From VBCG01 sp044226535 (GTDB lineage: Bacteria > Pseudomonadota > Gammaproteobacteria > Burkholderiales > Casimicrobiaceae): a stretch of 64,000 bases of DNA. Below the pieces are notes generated by a model. The model was not told where the DNA came from. It did no database searches and saw nothing but the letters and a program-made list of their open reading frames with translations. The position numbers and the translations under genes were made by a program. The DNA is taken from contig JBGAGT010000001.1 of the NCBI GenBank assembly GCA_044226535.1, positions 62,001 to 126,000 of the forward strand, in the 5' to 3' direction. Positions 17,983-27,759 of this stretch are shown here, piece after piece; position 1 is the stretch's first letter; every line of letters begins with the position of its first letter.

Positions 17983-18996
17983 ATGGATCCAGCATCGCCC
18001 GCGCGCCGCCGGATTATCGCGTGGCCCTTCGCCTGCCAGGCCGCGGCGCTCCTCGCCGCGGCGGGTGCGTCGGGGCGCCCGGCCGCCGCGGACGCAACCG
18101 GCGCCCCGGCAGGCTTCGTCGACGGGGCCTGGCGCGATGCCTCGCGGGGCCGGGAGCTGCCGGTGCGCATCCGGTCCGGCACCGCGGCGTCGGGCGCCCC
18201 GCTGGTCGTCTACTCCCATGGCCTGGGCGGCACGCGCGCGGGCGGCGCGCAGTGGGCCGATCACTGGGCGCGCAACGGCTTGGTGGTGCTCACCGTCCAG
18301 CATCCCGGCAGCGACGCCTCCATCTGGCGCAGGGAAGCGGGCTCGACGCTCGGCGCGCGCACGCGCGAGGAAATCATGGAGCGCATGCGCAAGGGCGCCG
18401 GGCCCGAGGCCTTCCTCGACCGCATCGGCGACCTGCGCTTCGCCGTCGACCAGGCGCTGGCCAGGCACGCCCGCGGCGAGGAGCCCTTTGCGCGAATCGA
18501 CCCCGCGCGCATCGGCATGAGCGGCCATTCCTTCGGCGCGGTGGCCACCCAGGCGATCTGCGGCGAGGCATGGGGTGGATATTCGTTCGCCGATCCGCGC
18601 GTCAAGGCGGGCATCGCGCTCAGCCCCTCGCCGGCGCGCGACGGTGAGGCGCGGTCTTTCGCCGCGATGACCATGCCCATGCTGCTCATCACCGGCACCC
18701 AGGACGGCAACGAGCTCGGCGACACCAGGACTGCCGAGGCGCGGCGCGCCACGTTCGACGAGCTGCCCGGCGGCCACAAGTTCCTGCTGGTCCTCGACGG
18801 CGCCACGCATCTCACCTTCGATGGCGGCGAGCGCCAGAACCAGACCGGCGAGGGCCCCCGCCATCGCGCGGCGGTGGAAGCCGTATCGCTGGCGTTCTGG
18901 AATGCCGCGCTGCGCGACGACGCCACCGCCCGATCCTGGCTCGCCGGAGGCGCCCGCAGCGCGATCGCACCCGGGGACACCTTCAAGGCCGGATGA
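17983..18996 (+). CDS. exported alpha/beta hydrolase (platelet-activating-factor acetylhydrolase/dienelactone-hydrolase-like)
   Basis: 337 residues with an N-terminal export segment ending near AAADATG. The nucleophile elbow is GHSFG with Ser 183; Asp 241 (ITGTQDGNE) and His 276 (DGATHLTF) complete a plausible triad. The oxyanion stretch is VYSHGLGGTRAG. Lipase/PAF-acetylhydrolase-like proteins with this layout hydrolyse short esters in the periplasm. It is divergent from grpE, sharing a 162-base gap, and convergent with hemH across a 44-bp palindrome. The true substrate is unknown. The two TIRs of its neighbourhood do not suggest mobility. Confidence 0.8.
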   Translation: MDPASPARRRIIAWPFACQAAALLAAAGASGRPAAADATGAPAGFVDGAWRDASRGRELPVRIRSGTAASGAPLVVYSHGLGGTRAGGAQWADHWARNGLVVLTVQHPGSDASIWRREAGSTLGARTREEIMERMRKGAGPEAFLDRIGDLRFAVDQALARHARGEEPFARIDPARIGMSGHSFGAVATQAICGEAWGGYSFADPRVKAGIALSPSPARDGEARSFAAMTMPMLLITGTQDGNELGDTRTAEARRATFDELPGGHKFLLVLDGATHLTFDGGERQNQTGEGPRHRAAVEAVSLAFWNAALRDDATARSWLAGGARSAIAPGDTFKAG

Positions 18997-19036
18997 TGCG
19001 TGCGCAGCCGCGCCCGTCGTCATCCCCGCGCCCGTC

Positions 19037-19080
19037 GTCATCCCCGCGCAAGCGGGGATCCCCGCTTGCGCGGGGATGAC
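19037..19080. repeat. perfect 44-bp palindrome of two head-to-head repeat units
   Basis: Two 22-base units, each GTCATCCCCGCGCAAGCGGG plus two bases, face each other with no spacer, so all 44 bases are self-complementary. A third partial unit (GTCATCCCCGCG) lies just before, at about 19017. It sits in the gap between two convergent genes, where it could terminate transcription from both sides. It is the tightest arrangement of the repeat family found elsewhere in the window. Confidence 0.9.
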
Positions 19081-19100
19081 GGGAAAGCGCGCCGAATCCC

Positions 19101-20222
19101 CTAGCGCTTCGCCCCCATCGCCATGGCGCGCAGCCGGGTCTTCTCGCGGGCCTCGACGTCGGGAGGCGGTACCAGCCAGCCGGCGAGCTCCCGCTGCGCG
19201 ATCGATGCCAGCGCGGCGATCCACGCGGGGTGCGCGTTGAGGCAGGGCAGCGCACGCAGCTCGCCGCCGCCCGCGGCGACGAAGTCGCGCCGCCCCTCGA
19301 TGCCGATCTCCTCCAGCGTCTCGAGGCAGTCGGCGACGAAGCCGGGACAGAACACGTCGACCCGTCGCACGCCGCCCTTGGCGAGCTTCCTCAGCACGTC
19401 GGTGGTGTAGGGCTCGAGCCAGCGCGCGCGGCCGAAGCGCGACTGGAACGCGAGCGTCCAGCGGTCGCTGGAGAAGCCGAGCTCCTGCGCCAGCAGGCGA
19501 GCGGTCTTCTGGCACTGGCAGTGGTAGGGATCGCCGAGCTCCAGCGTGCGCCGAGGCACGCCGTGGAACGACAGCACGAGGTGGTCGGGCTGCCCATGCT
19601 TCATCCACTCGTCGTTGACCACGCGCGCCATGGCCTTGATGTAGCCCAGGTCGTCGTGGAAGCTGTCGAGGACACGCAGCGCGGGCACGCGCCGCGTGCG
19701 CGACAGCGCGCGCGACACCGCGTCGAAGGCGCTGGCCGTGGTGCTCGCCGCGTACTGGGGGTAGAGCGGCAACACCAGCAGCTTGTCCACGCGCGCCGCC
19801 GCGAGCCTCGCCAGCGCATCGGCGATGGACGGCTTGCCGTAGCGCATGCCGAGCTCGACCGGGCAGAAGTCGGCGGGCAGCCCCGCCGCCTTGAGGCGCT
19901 GGCCGAGGTAGCCCAGCAGCAGCGTGCGCTGCGTCTGCGAATGGACGAGGAGCGGCGAGCCTTCCGGTGTCCAGATCGCGCGGTAGCGCTCGGCCGACTT
20001 GCGCGGCCGCGTGCGCAGCACCACGCCGTGCAGGATGGGCTGCCAGGCGGCCGGCGGGATCTCCACCACGCGGCGGTCGCTCAGGAACTCGGCGAGGTAG
20101 CGCCTCACCGCCTTCGGCGTGGGCTCGTCCGGGGTGCCGAGGTTGACCAGCAGCACGCCGATGCGCGGCATGCGGTCGTGGGCGAAGGCGGGAGGCTGTC
20201 CGGGCGTGGCGGCGTGGCTCAT
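19101..20222 (-). CDS. hemH: ferrochelatase HemH
   Basis: 373 residues, the last step of haem synthesis: insertion of Fe(II) into protoporphyrin IX. The start VLLVNLGTPDEP, the metal-binding histidine in LSFHGVPRR (His 220) and the acidic partner in FVADCLETLEEIG are all present. YHCQCQKTARLLA is also typical of proteobacterial enzymes. It is encoded 33 bases downstream of hrcA on the same strand, an arrangement that may tie haem supply to stress. It ends next to the 44-bp palindrome. A small basic C-terminal extension (EAREKTRLRAMAMGAKR) goes beyond the usual end. Confidence 0.97.
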   Translation of the reverse strand: MSHAATPGQPPAFAHDRMPRIGVLLVNLGTPDEPTPKAVRRYLAEFLSDRRVVEIPPAAWQPILHGVVLRTRPRKSAERYRAIWTPEGSPLLVHSQTQRTLLLGYLGQRLKAAGLPADFCPVELGMRYGKPSIADALARLAAARVDKLLVLPLYPQYAASTTASAFDAVSRALSRTRRVPALRVLDSFHDDLGYIKAMARVVNDEWMKHGQPDHLVLSFHGVPRRTLELGDPYHCQCQKTARLLAQELGFSSDRWTLAFQSRFGRARWLEPYTTDVLRKLAKGGVRRVDVFCPGFVADCLETLEEIGIEGRRDFVAAGGGELRALPCLNAHPAWIAALASIAQRELAGWLVPPPDVEAREKTRLRAMAMGAKR

Positions 20223-20255
20223 GTCAACGCGAACGCCGCAGTTGGTGCAGTCGCA

Positions 20256-21281
<1,026 letters not shown>

Positions 21282-21389
21282 GGCGCCCTCATTCTAGACG
21301 GTTCGCCCTCGTGGTCCTCGTCCGGCCCACGGCCGCCCATCGGTCGAAAGCCCCATGCGCAGGCGCGCGCCGCCATGATTTAATGCGCA

Positions 21390-22448
21390 ATGGCCGCCCC
21401 GCCAGTCCCCGGAGCGCCCGCTGCGACGCCGGCTGCAGCGGGCATCGCAGTGCCCGTCGCATCGCCCGCCGCACCGACCACGCCGCCCCTCATGCCCCCG
21501 TCCACGCACGCCACGCCCGGCATGCCCGTTGCGGCACCGAAGCGCTTTTCGCGGGTCGCGGTGGTCGGCCGGCAGGCCACGCCCGCCATCACCGCGCCGA
21601 TCGCCGAGCTGGTATCGCTGCTGCGCGCACGCGGCATCACGCCGCTGCTCGACCCTGATACCGCACGCCAGGTGGCGGACGGGCACCCGCCGGCCGCGCC
21701 GCTCGACGCCATCGGCGCCGAAGCCGACCTCGCCATCGTCGTCGGCGGCGACGGCACCATGCTGTCGGTGGCGCGCAGGCTCGCGCCGCTGGGCGTGCCG
21801 CTGATCGGCATCAACCAGGGCCGCCTGGGCTTCCTCACCGACGTCGCGCTGGCGCAGATGCCGGCGGTCCTCGCCGCCATGCTCGACGGCGCCTACGTCG
21901 AGGAGCGGCGCACGCTGCTCGCCGCCACCATCCGCCGCGCCGGGCACGCCGACGAGGAGGCACTGGCGCTGAACGACGTCGTCGTCAACCGCGGCAGCCA
22001 CGGCAGCGTGATCGAGATCGGCGTCGACATCGACGCGCGCTTCGTCTACGGCATGCGCGCCGACGGGGTGATCGTGGCCACGCCGACCGGCTCCACCGCG
22101 TACGCGCTGTCGGCGGGCGGGCCAATCGTCGACCCCGCCGTGCCGGCGCTGGCGCTGGTGCCGGTGGCGCCGCACGCGCTCACCTACCGCCCCATCGTCA
22201 TCGCCGACAGCGCCACCATCACCATCGACGTGCAGCGCGGCATCGACGCCGCGGTCAACTGCGATGGGCAGGCCTATTTCGCGCTGGCGGAGGGCGACTC
22301 GGTGCGTGTGCGCCGCGCGGGGTTCACCGCGCGCTTCCTGCACCCCCTCGGCCACGACCACTTCACCATGCTGCGCCAGAAGCTGCACTGGAGCGAGACC
22401 CCCGAGCGCCTCGGCGCGGGGCCCGCGCGCGGCGACCAGGGCGGGTAG
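21390..22448 (+). CDS. nadK: NAD kinase
   Basis: 352 residues from this ATG, phosphorylating NAD to NADP. The catalytic GGDGT motif is at 119-123, with NQGRLGFLTD and the conserved ATPTGSTAYALSAGGPIV loop further on. The family usually begins close to RVAVVGR, here at residue 55. The first 50 residues are a Pro/Ala-rich low-complexity tail, so the true start may be ATG 21492 or 21522. The gene is divergent from hrcA and 4 bases upstream of recN. This nadK-recN order is common in betaproteobacteria. Confidence 0.95.
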   Translation: MAAPPVPGAPAATPAAAGIAVPVASPAAPTTPPLMPPSTHATPGMPVAAPKRFSRVAVVGRQATPAITAPIAELVSLLRARGITPLLDPDTARQVADGHPPAAPLDAIGAEADLAIVVGGDGTMLSVARRLAPLGVPLIGINQGRLGFLTDVALAQMPAVLAAMLDGAYVEERRTLLAATIRRAGHADEEALALNDVVVNRGSHGSVIEIGVDIDARFVYGMRADGVIVATPTGSTAYALSAGGPIVDPAVPALALVPVAPHALTYRPIVIADSATITIDVQRGIDAAVNCDGQAYFALAEGDSVRVRRAGFTARFLHPLGHDHFTMLRQKLHWSETPERLGAGPARGDQGG

Positions 22449-22452
22449 CGCC

Positions 22453-24168
22453 ATGCTGCGCGCGCTGTCGATCCGCGACTTCGTCGTCATCGCCGCGCTC
22501 GACATCGAGCTCGAGCCCGGCTTCACCGCCCTGACCGGGGAGACCGGCGCCGGCAAGTCGATGCTGGTCGATGCGCTGCAGCTCCTGCTCGGCGACCGCT
22601 TCGAGCTGCGCCAGCTCCGCGAGGGCGCCGAGCGCGCCGAGCTTTCGGCGGTGTTCGACCTCGCCGGCGTGCCCGCCGCCGCCGCCTGGCTCGGCGCCGC
22701 CATGCTCGACGAGGGCGCGGGCGAGGTGATCCTGCGGCGCACGCTGGACGCGCAGGGCCGCTCGCGCGCCTGGATCAACGGCCACCCCGCCACGCTCTCG
22801 CAGCTCGCCGAGCTCGGCGAGCTGCTGGTCGACGTGCACGGCCAGCATGCGCACCAGGCGCTGTCGCGCGCGCCGGTGCAGCGCGAGCTGGTCGACGCTT
22901 TCGGCGGATTCACCACCCTCGCGCGAGAGGTGGCCGAGTCGTTCCGAGCCTGGCGCACCGCGACCGGTGCGCTCGAGGCCGCCCAAGGCAACCAGGACGC
23001 CGCCGCGCGCGAGCGCACGGCGCTCGAGGCGGTTGTGACGGAGCTCGAGGCACTGGCGCCCGGCGAGGCCGAGTGGGCCGAGCTCGGCGCTTCGCAGACG
23101 CGGCTCGCCAACGCCGCCTCGCTGATCGACACGGCCAGCGCCGCACAGGAGGCGCTCGACGGGGACGACGGCCTGATGCGCAGCCTCGCGTCGCTGCAGC
23201 AGCGCGTCGCGCAGGCCGCGCAGCACGACAGGACGCTGGACGGCGTGGTCGCCGCGATGGAGTCGGCGCGCAACGAGCTCGGCGACGCTGCGCATTCGCT
23301 GCGCGACTACCTGCGCAGGCTCGACGTCGACCCGGCCGAGCTGGCGCGCGTCGAGTCGCGGCTGTCGGCCCTGCACGACGCCGCGCGCAAGCATCGCGTG
23401 CGCCCCGAGGAGCTGCCCGGGCTCGCGGCGAGCACCCGCGCGCGGCTCGCCGCGCTCGACGAGTCGGTCGACCTCGCGCTGCTGCGCAGGCGCGCGGACA
23501 CGGCGTTCGCGGACTACGACGAGCTCGCGCGCACGCTCTCGGCGAAGCGCAGGCTCGCGGCGACCGAGCTTTCCACGCGCGTCACCGCCGCCCTGCAGGG
23601 GTTGTCGATGCAAGGTGGACGCTTCGAGGCGCGGCTCGTGCCAGCCGAGGCACCCGCCGCGCATGGCCGCGAGTCGATCGAGTTCGACGTCGCCGCGCAC
23701 GCGGCGCAATCGGCAGGCCCGCTCAGCAAGGTCGCGTCGGGCGGCGAGCTCGCCCGCATCGCGCTCGCCATCCAGGTCGCGGCAAGCGAAGTCGGCGGCG
23801 TGCCCACGCTGGTGTTCGACGAGGTGGACTCGGGCATCGGCGGCGCGGTGGCCGCCACCGTCGGCGGCCTGCTGCAGTCGCTCGCGTCGCGGCGCCAGGT
23901 GCTGTGCGTGACGCACCTCGCGCAGGTAGCCGCGCACGCCGACCATCATTTCGTGGTGAGGAAGTCCGCGCTTCGCGGCAAGGGCCGCGCCAAGGGGATG
24001 GTGGCGAGCGAGGTCGAGGCCGTCGAAGGCGATGCCCGCGTGGACGAGATCGCGCGGATGATGAGCGGCGCCGAGGTCACCGCCGCCACGCGCGCGCATG
24101 CGCGCGAGCTGCGGGACGCCTCGCGCCGCCCCCCCGCAGCGCGCGCCGCGCGGCGCCGCGCCGGCTGA
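22453..24168 (+). CDS. recN: DNA repair protein RecN
   Basis: 571 residues, an SMC-like ATPase for double-strand break repair. Walker A is GETGAGKS (29-36), a hinge/coiled-coil region rich in Ala, Glu and Arg fills 150-370, the signature is SGGELARIALAI and Walker B is LVFDEVDSGIGG. It acts on the nucleoid after damage. Start ATG is 4 bases after nadK, so the pair is co-transcribed. No LexA-type operator is visible directly upstream, which fits control from the nadK promoter. The C-terminus is a basic Arg/Ala tail. Confidence 0.97.
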   Translation: MLRALSIRDFVVIAALDIELEPGFTALTGETGAGKSMLVDALQLLLGDRFELRQLREGAERAELSAVFDLAGVPAAAAWLGAAMLDEGAGEVILRRTLDAQGRSRAWINGHPATLSQLAELGELLVDVHGQHAHQALSRAPVQRELVDAFGGFTTLAREVAESFRAWRTATGALEAAQGNQDAAARERTALEAVVTELEALAPGEAEWAELGASQTRLANAASLIDTASAAQEALDGDDGLMRSLASLQQRVAQAAQHDRTLDGVVAAMESARNELGDAAHSLRDYLRRLDVDPAELARVESRLSALHDAARKHRVRPEELPGLAASTRARLAALDESVDLALLRRRADTAFADYDELARTLSAKRRLAATELSTRVTAALQGLSMQGGRFEARLVPAEAPAAHGRESIEFDVAAHAAQSAGPLSKVASGGELARIALAIQVAASEVGGVPTLVFDEVDSGIGGAVAATVGGLLQSLASRRQVLCVTHLAQVAAHADHHFVVRKSALRGKGRAKGMVASEVEAVEGDARVDEIARMMSGAEVTAATRAHARELRDASRRPPAARAARRRAG

Positions 24169-24181
24169 CCGCACCCACGCT

Positions 24182-24570
24182 GTCATCCCCGCGAAAGCGG
24201 GGACCCAGCCTTCAGCGCGTCACTGCAATTCACGCGAACGCCGCGCCATCACGGGCATCCCACGAGCACCGGTATCGCCGAAAGCCGCAAAGCGTGCGTC
24301 GTCGCCTCCATCGGCGCGGCGGACGCCGGGGCTCGGACCGTCGGGGTCATCGCCAAAGCTGGTGGCCGTCGCGCTTGGCCGATGGAGTCGCCCTCCATCT
24401 GGGCACCGGGCGCGGCGGACGCCGGGGCTCGGACCGGAGCCGGGGTCATCGCCAGGACCGAGCCCTGGTGGCCGTCGCACGCTTGGCCGATGGAGGCGAC
24501 GACGCATGTTTGCGCGGATCGACGCAATACCGCTGCGCCAAGGCTGGGTCCCCGCTTTCGCGGGGATGAC
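24182..24570. repeat. 389-bp inverted-repeat element with internal duplication (MITE-like)
   Basis: The gap between recN and pbpG holds no gene but is highly ordered. Its ends are a perfect 31-base inverted repeat (24182-24212 and 24540-24570) that begins with the scattered palindromic unit and extends into ACCCAGCCTT. Inside is a second inverted pair of about 26 bases (around 24291-24316 and 24488-24513; core GTCGTCGCCTCCATCGGC). Between them a roughly 100-base block occurs twice, with identical 28-base segments at 24313-24340 and 24409-24436 and a shared GCTTGGCCGATGGAG at 24373 and 24481. There is no transposase. It could be a non-autonomous mobile element or a structured RNA. Confidence 0.75.
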
Positions 24571-24585
24571 GGCGGGGATGAGGGC

Positions 24586-25587
24586 TCAGCGCGCCTGCGC
24601 GAGCTTCTGCGTCGGAGCGCTCTTCGCGGCGCCGGCCGAGGCGGCGCCCTTCGCCGGCTTGATCGTGCCCTTGACGCTGCGCTTGGCGGCCGGCTTGGCG
24701 GCCTTGCGCGGGGCAGGCTTGGCCGTGGGCATCGTGTCACCCGTCTCGATCCAGTACTTGACGCGCTGCGCATCGGCGATCCGGGTGTACGTGCCCACCG
24801 AGTCGAGCAGCACGATGACGAAGGGCTTGCGCGCGATCTCGGCGATCATCACCAGGCAGCGCCCTGCCTCGTTGATGAAGCCGGTCTTCTGCAGCTTGAT
24901 GTCCCACTTGTCCGAGCCGACCAGGCGGTTGGAGTTGTTGAAGCCGAGCATGCGGCCGGTGGGCTGCACCTCGACGAAGTGCGAGGGCGTGGTGGTGAAC
25001 TCGCGGATCAGCGGGTATTCGGCGGCGGTGGCCGCCATCGTGGCGAGCTCGCTGGCCGTCGACACGTTCTCGGGCGAAAGACCCGTCGCGTCGTGGAAAT
25101 GGGTGTGCGCCATGCCGAGCGACTGCGCCTTGCGGTTCATCGCCGCGACGAAGGCTTCGACGCCCCCGGTGTAGCTGCGCGACAGCGCCGACGCGGCGCG
25201 GTTCTCGGAGGACATCAGCGCGAGCTGCAGGAGCTCGCGGCGCGTCAGCGTGGCGCCCATCCGCAGTCGCGAGCGCGTGCCTTTCAGGTAGTCGAAGTCA
25301 TCGCTGTCGATGGTGATCGCTTCCTCGAGGTCGGCCCCCGAATCGAGCACGACCATCGCGGTCATCAGCTTGGTGATGGAGGCGATCGGCGTCTGCTGGT
25401 CGGCACCCTTGGCATAAAGCGTCTCGTGGCTCGCCGGGTCGAGGATCAGGACGTTCTGCGACTTGAGCTTGAGCTTGGCGGGATCCAGGTCGCCCGCGAC
25501 GCCGGACGCAGCCGACCACGCCGTCAGCGGGGTCAAAAGTGGGGCGCAAAAAATTACAGCAAAAACAATGGGTCGGGCGAAATTCAT
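24586..25587 (-). CDS. pbpG: D-alanyl-D-alanine endopeptidase (penicillin-binding protein 7 type)
   Basis: 333 residues of the S11 peptidase family, cutting peptide cross-links in murein in the periplasm. A signal peptide covers residues 1-26. The catalytic SxxK is SITK (70-73), SxN is SEN (127-129) and KTG is at 234-236. The C-terminus is a Lys/Ala/Pro-rich basic tail (from about 290) that could bind cell-wall polymers and is longer than in E. coli PBP7. The first codons are noticeably AT-rich for this genome. An extended -10-like TGCTATAAG is upstream. Confidence 0.93.
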   Translation of the reverse strand: MNFARPIVFAVIFCAPLLTPLTAWSAASGVAGDLDPAKLKLKSQNVLILDPASHETLYAKGADQQTPIASITKLMTAMVVLDSGADLEEAITIDSDDFDYLKGTRSRLRMGATLTRRELLQLALMSSENRAASALSRSYTGGVEAFVAAMNRKAQSLGMAHTHFHDATGLSPENVSTASELATMAATAAEYPLIREFTTTPSHFVEVQPTGRMLGFNNSNRLVGSDKWDIKLQKTGFINEAGRCLVMIAEIARKPFVIVLLDSVGTYTRIADAQRVKYWIETGDTMPTAKPAPRKAAKPAAKRSVKGTIKPAKGAASAGAAKSAPTQKLAQAR

Positions 25588-25614
25588 GATGCTCGATCTG
25601 AGAACTCAACCGCG

Positions 25615-25623
25615 CTTATAGCA
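25615..25623 (-). promoter_or_regulatory. possible extended -10 promoter of pbpG
   Basis: Minus-strand TGCTATAAG (25623-25615), 28 bases upstream of the pbpG ATG, has the TGn plus TATAAG form of an extended -10 element. No convincing -35 hexamer lies 17 bases further upstream. The rest of the 218-base gap to the ABC exporter shows only GC-rich inverted sequence (around 25783-25798) and no gene. Confidence 0.35.
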
Positions 25624-25805
25624 CGGCAACCCGGAAGCCGGAAGGAGGCCCGGCCGCAAATGCGGCGGGGGAATGTTGCGTGGCTGCCACACAACGAGCT
25701 CGTCCGGTGCGCCGTTGACCGTCCGCCCGGGCTGGGCAAGCAAGTCGTGGACCACAACTTCCAGGCCTGCGCAGATCCCGGACCCGGGGCCCCGGGGAAG
25801 GCGCT

Positions 25806-27626
25806 TCAGTCGCTGGTGGCCGCCGCCGCCTCGCGCGCCTCCGCCTCCTGCAATCGCCACATCCGCGCATAGGCACCCCCTGCGGCCAGCAGCACGGCAT
25901 GGCGGCCCCGCTCGACCACCCGCCCCGCCTCGAGCACGATGATCTCGTCGGCATCGACCACGGTCGACAGCCGGTGGGCGATGGTCAGCGTGCTCTTTTC
26001 GCGGGAGATGCGGCGGAGCTCGGCCTGGATGGCCTTCTCGTTGCGCGAATCGAGCGCGGAAGTCGCTTCGTCGAACACCAGGATCGCCGGGTCCTTGAGC
26101 AGCGCGCGGGCGATCGCCACGCGCTGCTTCTCGCCGCCGGAGAGCTTCAGGCCGCGCTCGCCGACCGTGGTCGCGTAGCCCTCGGGCAACATCGCGATGA
26201 AGCCGTCGATCTGCGCCGCGCGCGCGGCCGCCTCGATGGCAGGCTCGCCCGCGTCGGTGCGGCCGTAGCCGATGTTGTAGGCGATGCTGTCGTTGAACAG
26301 CACCGTGTCCTGCGGCACGATGCCGATCGCGGCGCGCAGGCTCTGCTGCGTCACGTCGCGGATGTCCTGCCCGTCGATGGCGATGCGCCCCGAACCCACG
26401 TCGTAGAAGCGGAACAGCAGCCGTGCGAGCGTCGACTTGCCCGAGCCCGAGGGTCCCACCACGGCGACCGTGCGACCCGCGGGGATGGTGAATGTCACGT
26501 CGTGCAGGATCGGCCGCTTGGGGTCGTAGGCGAAACCCACGTGCTCGAAGCGCACCTCGCCGCGCGCCACCTGCAGCGCGACCGCGCCCTCGCGATCGGC
26601 CACCTCGGCGTGCTCGGTCGAGAGCGCGAACAGGCGCTCGATGTCGGCCAGCGCCTGCTTGATCTCGCGGTAGATCACGCCCAGGAAGTTGAGCGGGATG
26701 TAGAGTTGCAGCATGAAGGCGTTGACCAGCACCAGGTCGCCCACCGTCATCCTTCCCGCCACCACCCCCGCGGTGGCGCGCCACAGGATCAGCGCCACCG
26801 CGATGGCGATGATCATGCTCTGCCCGATGTTGAGCACCGACAGCGAGGTCTGGCTCTTCACCGCCGCGTCCTCCCAGCGCTGCAGGCTCTCGTCGTAGCG
26901 CCGCGCCTCGAAAGCCTCGTTGCCGAAGTACTTGACCGTCTCGTAGTTAATCAGGCTGTCGATGGCGCGGGTGTTGGCCTTGCTGTCGAGCTCGTTCATG
27001 CGCCGGCGGAAATGCGTGCGCCATTCGGTGACCGAGATGGTGTAGACGATGTAGACCGCCAGCGCGCCGCCGGTGATGGCCACGAACGTCCAGTCGTAGC
27101 GCGTGGCGAGGATGACCGCGACCAGCACGATCTCGACCAGCGTCGGAAGGATGGAGAAGAGCGCATAGGAGATCAGCGTGGAGATGCCGCGCTGGCCCCG
27201 CTCGACGTCGCGCGTGAGGCCGCCCGTCTGCCGCTCGAGGTGGAAGCGCAGCGACAGCGCATGCAGGTGGCTGAACACCTCGAGCGCGATGGTGCGCACC
27301 GCGCGCTGGGTGACGCGGATGAACAGGATCTCGCGCAGCTCGGTGAACACCGTGGTGGCGAGGCGCAGCAGGCCGTAGGCGACGAGCAGCGCGAGGGGGA
27401 TCGCCAGTACCGCGACGCTGCGGTCGAGCGCGTCGACGATGTGCTTCAGCACCACCGGCACCGCGACGTTCGCCGCCTTGGCCGCGACCAGGCAGGCGAG
27501 CGCCGCGATCACGCGCCCCTTGTAGCGCCACAGGTAGGGCAGGAGCGAGCGGATCGCCCGCCAGTCGCCGCCCGTCGCGCGGCCGGCCGCGGGCAATGGC
27601 AGCGACGTCGCCGGGCGGCCGTGCAT
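25806..27626 (-). CDS. Atm1/HMT1-type ABC exporter (membrane domain fused to ATPase)
   Basis: 606 residues. Six membrane helices fill residues 30-320, containing the family marker SLINYETVKYFGNE. The ATPase half has Walker A GPSGSGKST (about 391), signature LSGGEKQRVAIARA (about 493) and Walker B ILVFDEATSALD (about 515). Bacterial Atm1 relatives export glutathione-metal or glutathione-sulfur conjugates as homodimers. gshA, which starts glutathione synthesis, is in the window but 33 kb away. It is a single gene, divergent from the S9 peptidase. General multidrug export is a less likely alternative. Confidence 0.9.
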   Translation of the reverse strand: MHGRPATSLPLPAAGRATGGDWRAIRSLLPYLWRYKGRVIAALACLVAAKAANVAVPVVLKHIVDALDRSVAVLAIPLALLVAYGLLRLATTVFTELREILFIRVTQRAVRTIALEVFSHLHALSLRFHLERQTGGLTRDVERGQRGISTLISYALFSILPTLVEIVLVAVILATRYDWTFVAITGGALAVYIVYTISVTEWRTHFRRRMNELDSKANTRAIDSLINYETVKYFGNEAFEARRYDESLQRWEDAAVKSQTSLSVLNIGQSMIIAIAVALILWRATAGVVAGRMTVGDLVLVNAFMLQLYIPLNFLGVIYREIKQALADIERLFALSTEHAEVADREGAVALQVARGEVRFEHVGFAYDPKRPILHDVTFTIPAGRTVAVVGPSGSGKSTLARLLFRFYDVGSGRIAIDGQDIRDVTQQSLRAAIGIVPQDTVLFNDSIAYNIGYGRTDAGEPAIEAAARAAQIDGFIAMLPEGYATTVGERGLKLSGGEKQRVAIARALLKDPAILVFDEATSALDSRNEKAIQAELRRISREKSTLTIAHRLSTVVDADEIIVLEAGRVVERGRHAVLLAAGGAYARMWRLQEAEAREAAAATSD

Positions 27627-27759
27627 CAGCGGCCCCCGTCGGGCGCGGGCTTGCGAAGTCGGCCGCGGGCGATCACGGTCGCAAGGCTACACTAGCGCCC
27701 CTTTGGCGCTCGCCGGGCCCGTAGGCCCCTCTCCGCGCCGCGTCTTTCGAGGCATGCAC

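Noticed and set aside
24220..24507. Small minus-strand frame with repeated GPSPGVRRA-like peptides inside the 389-bp element
   Set aside because: The peptide repeat only reflects the DNA duplication; there is no ribosome binding site, and composition is unlike real proteins here.
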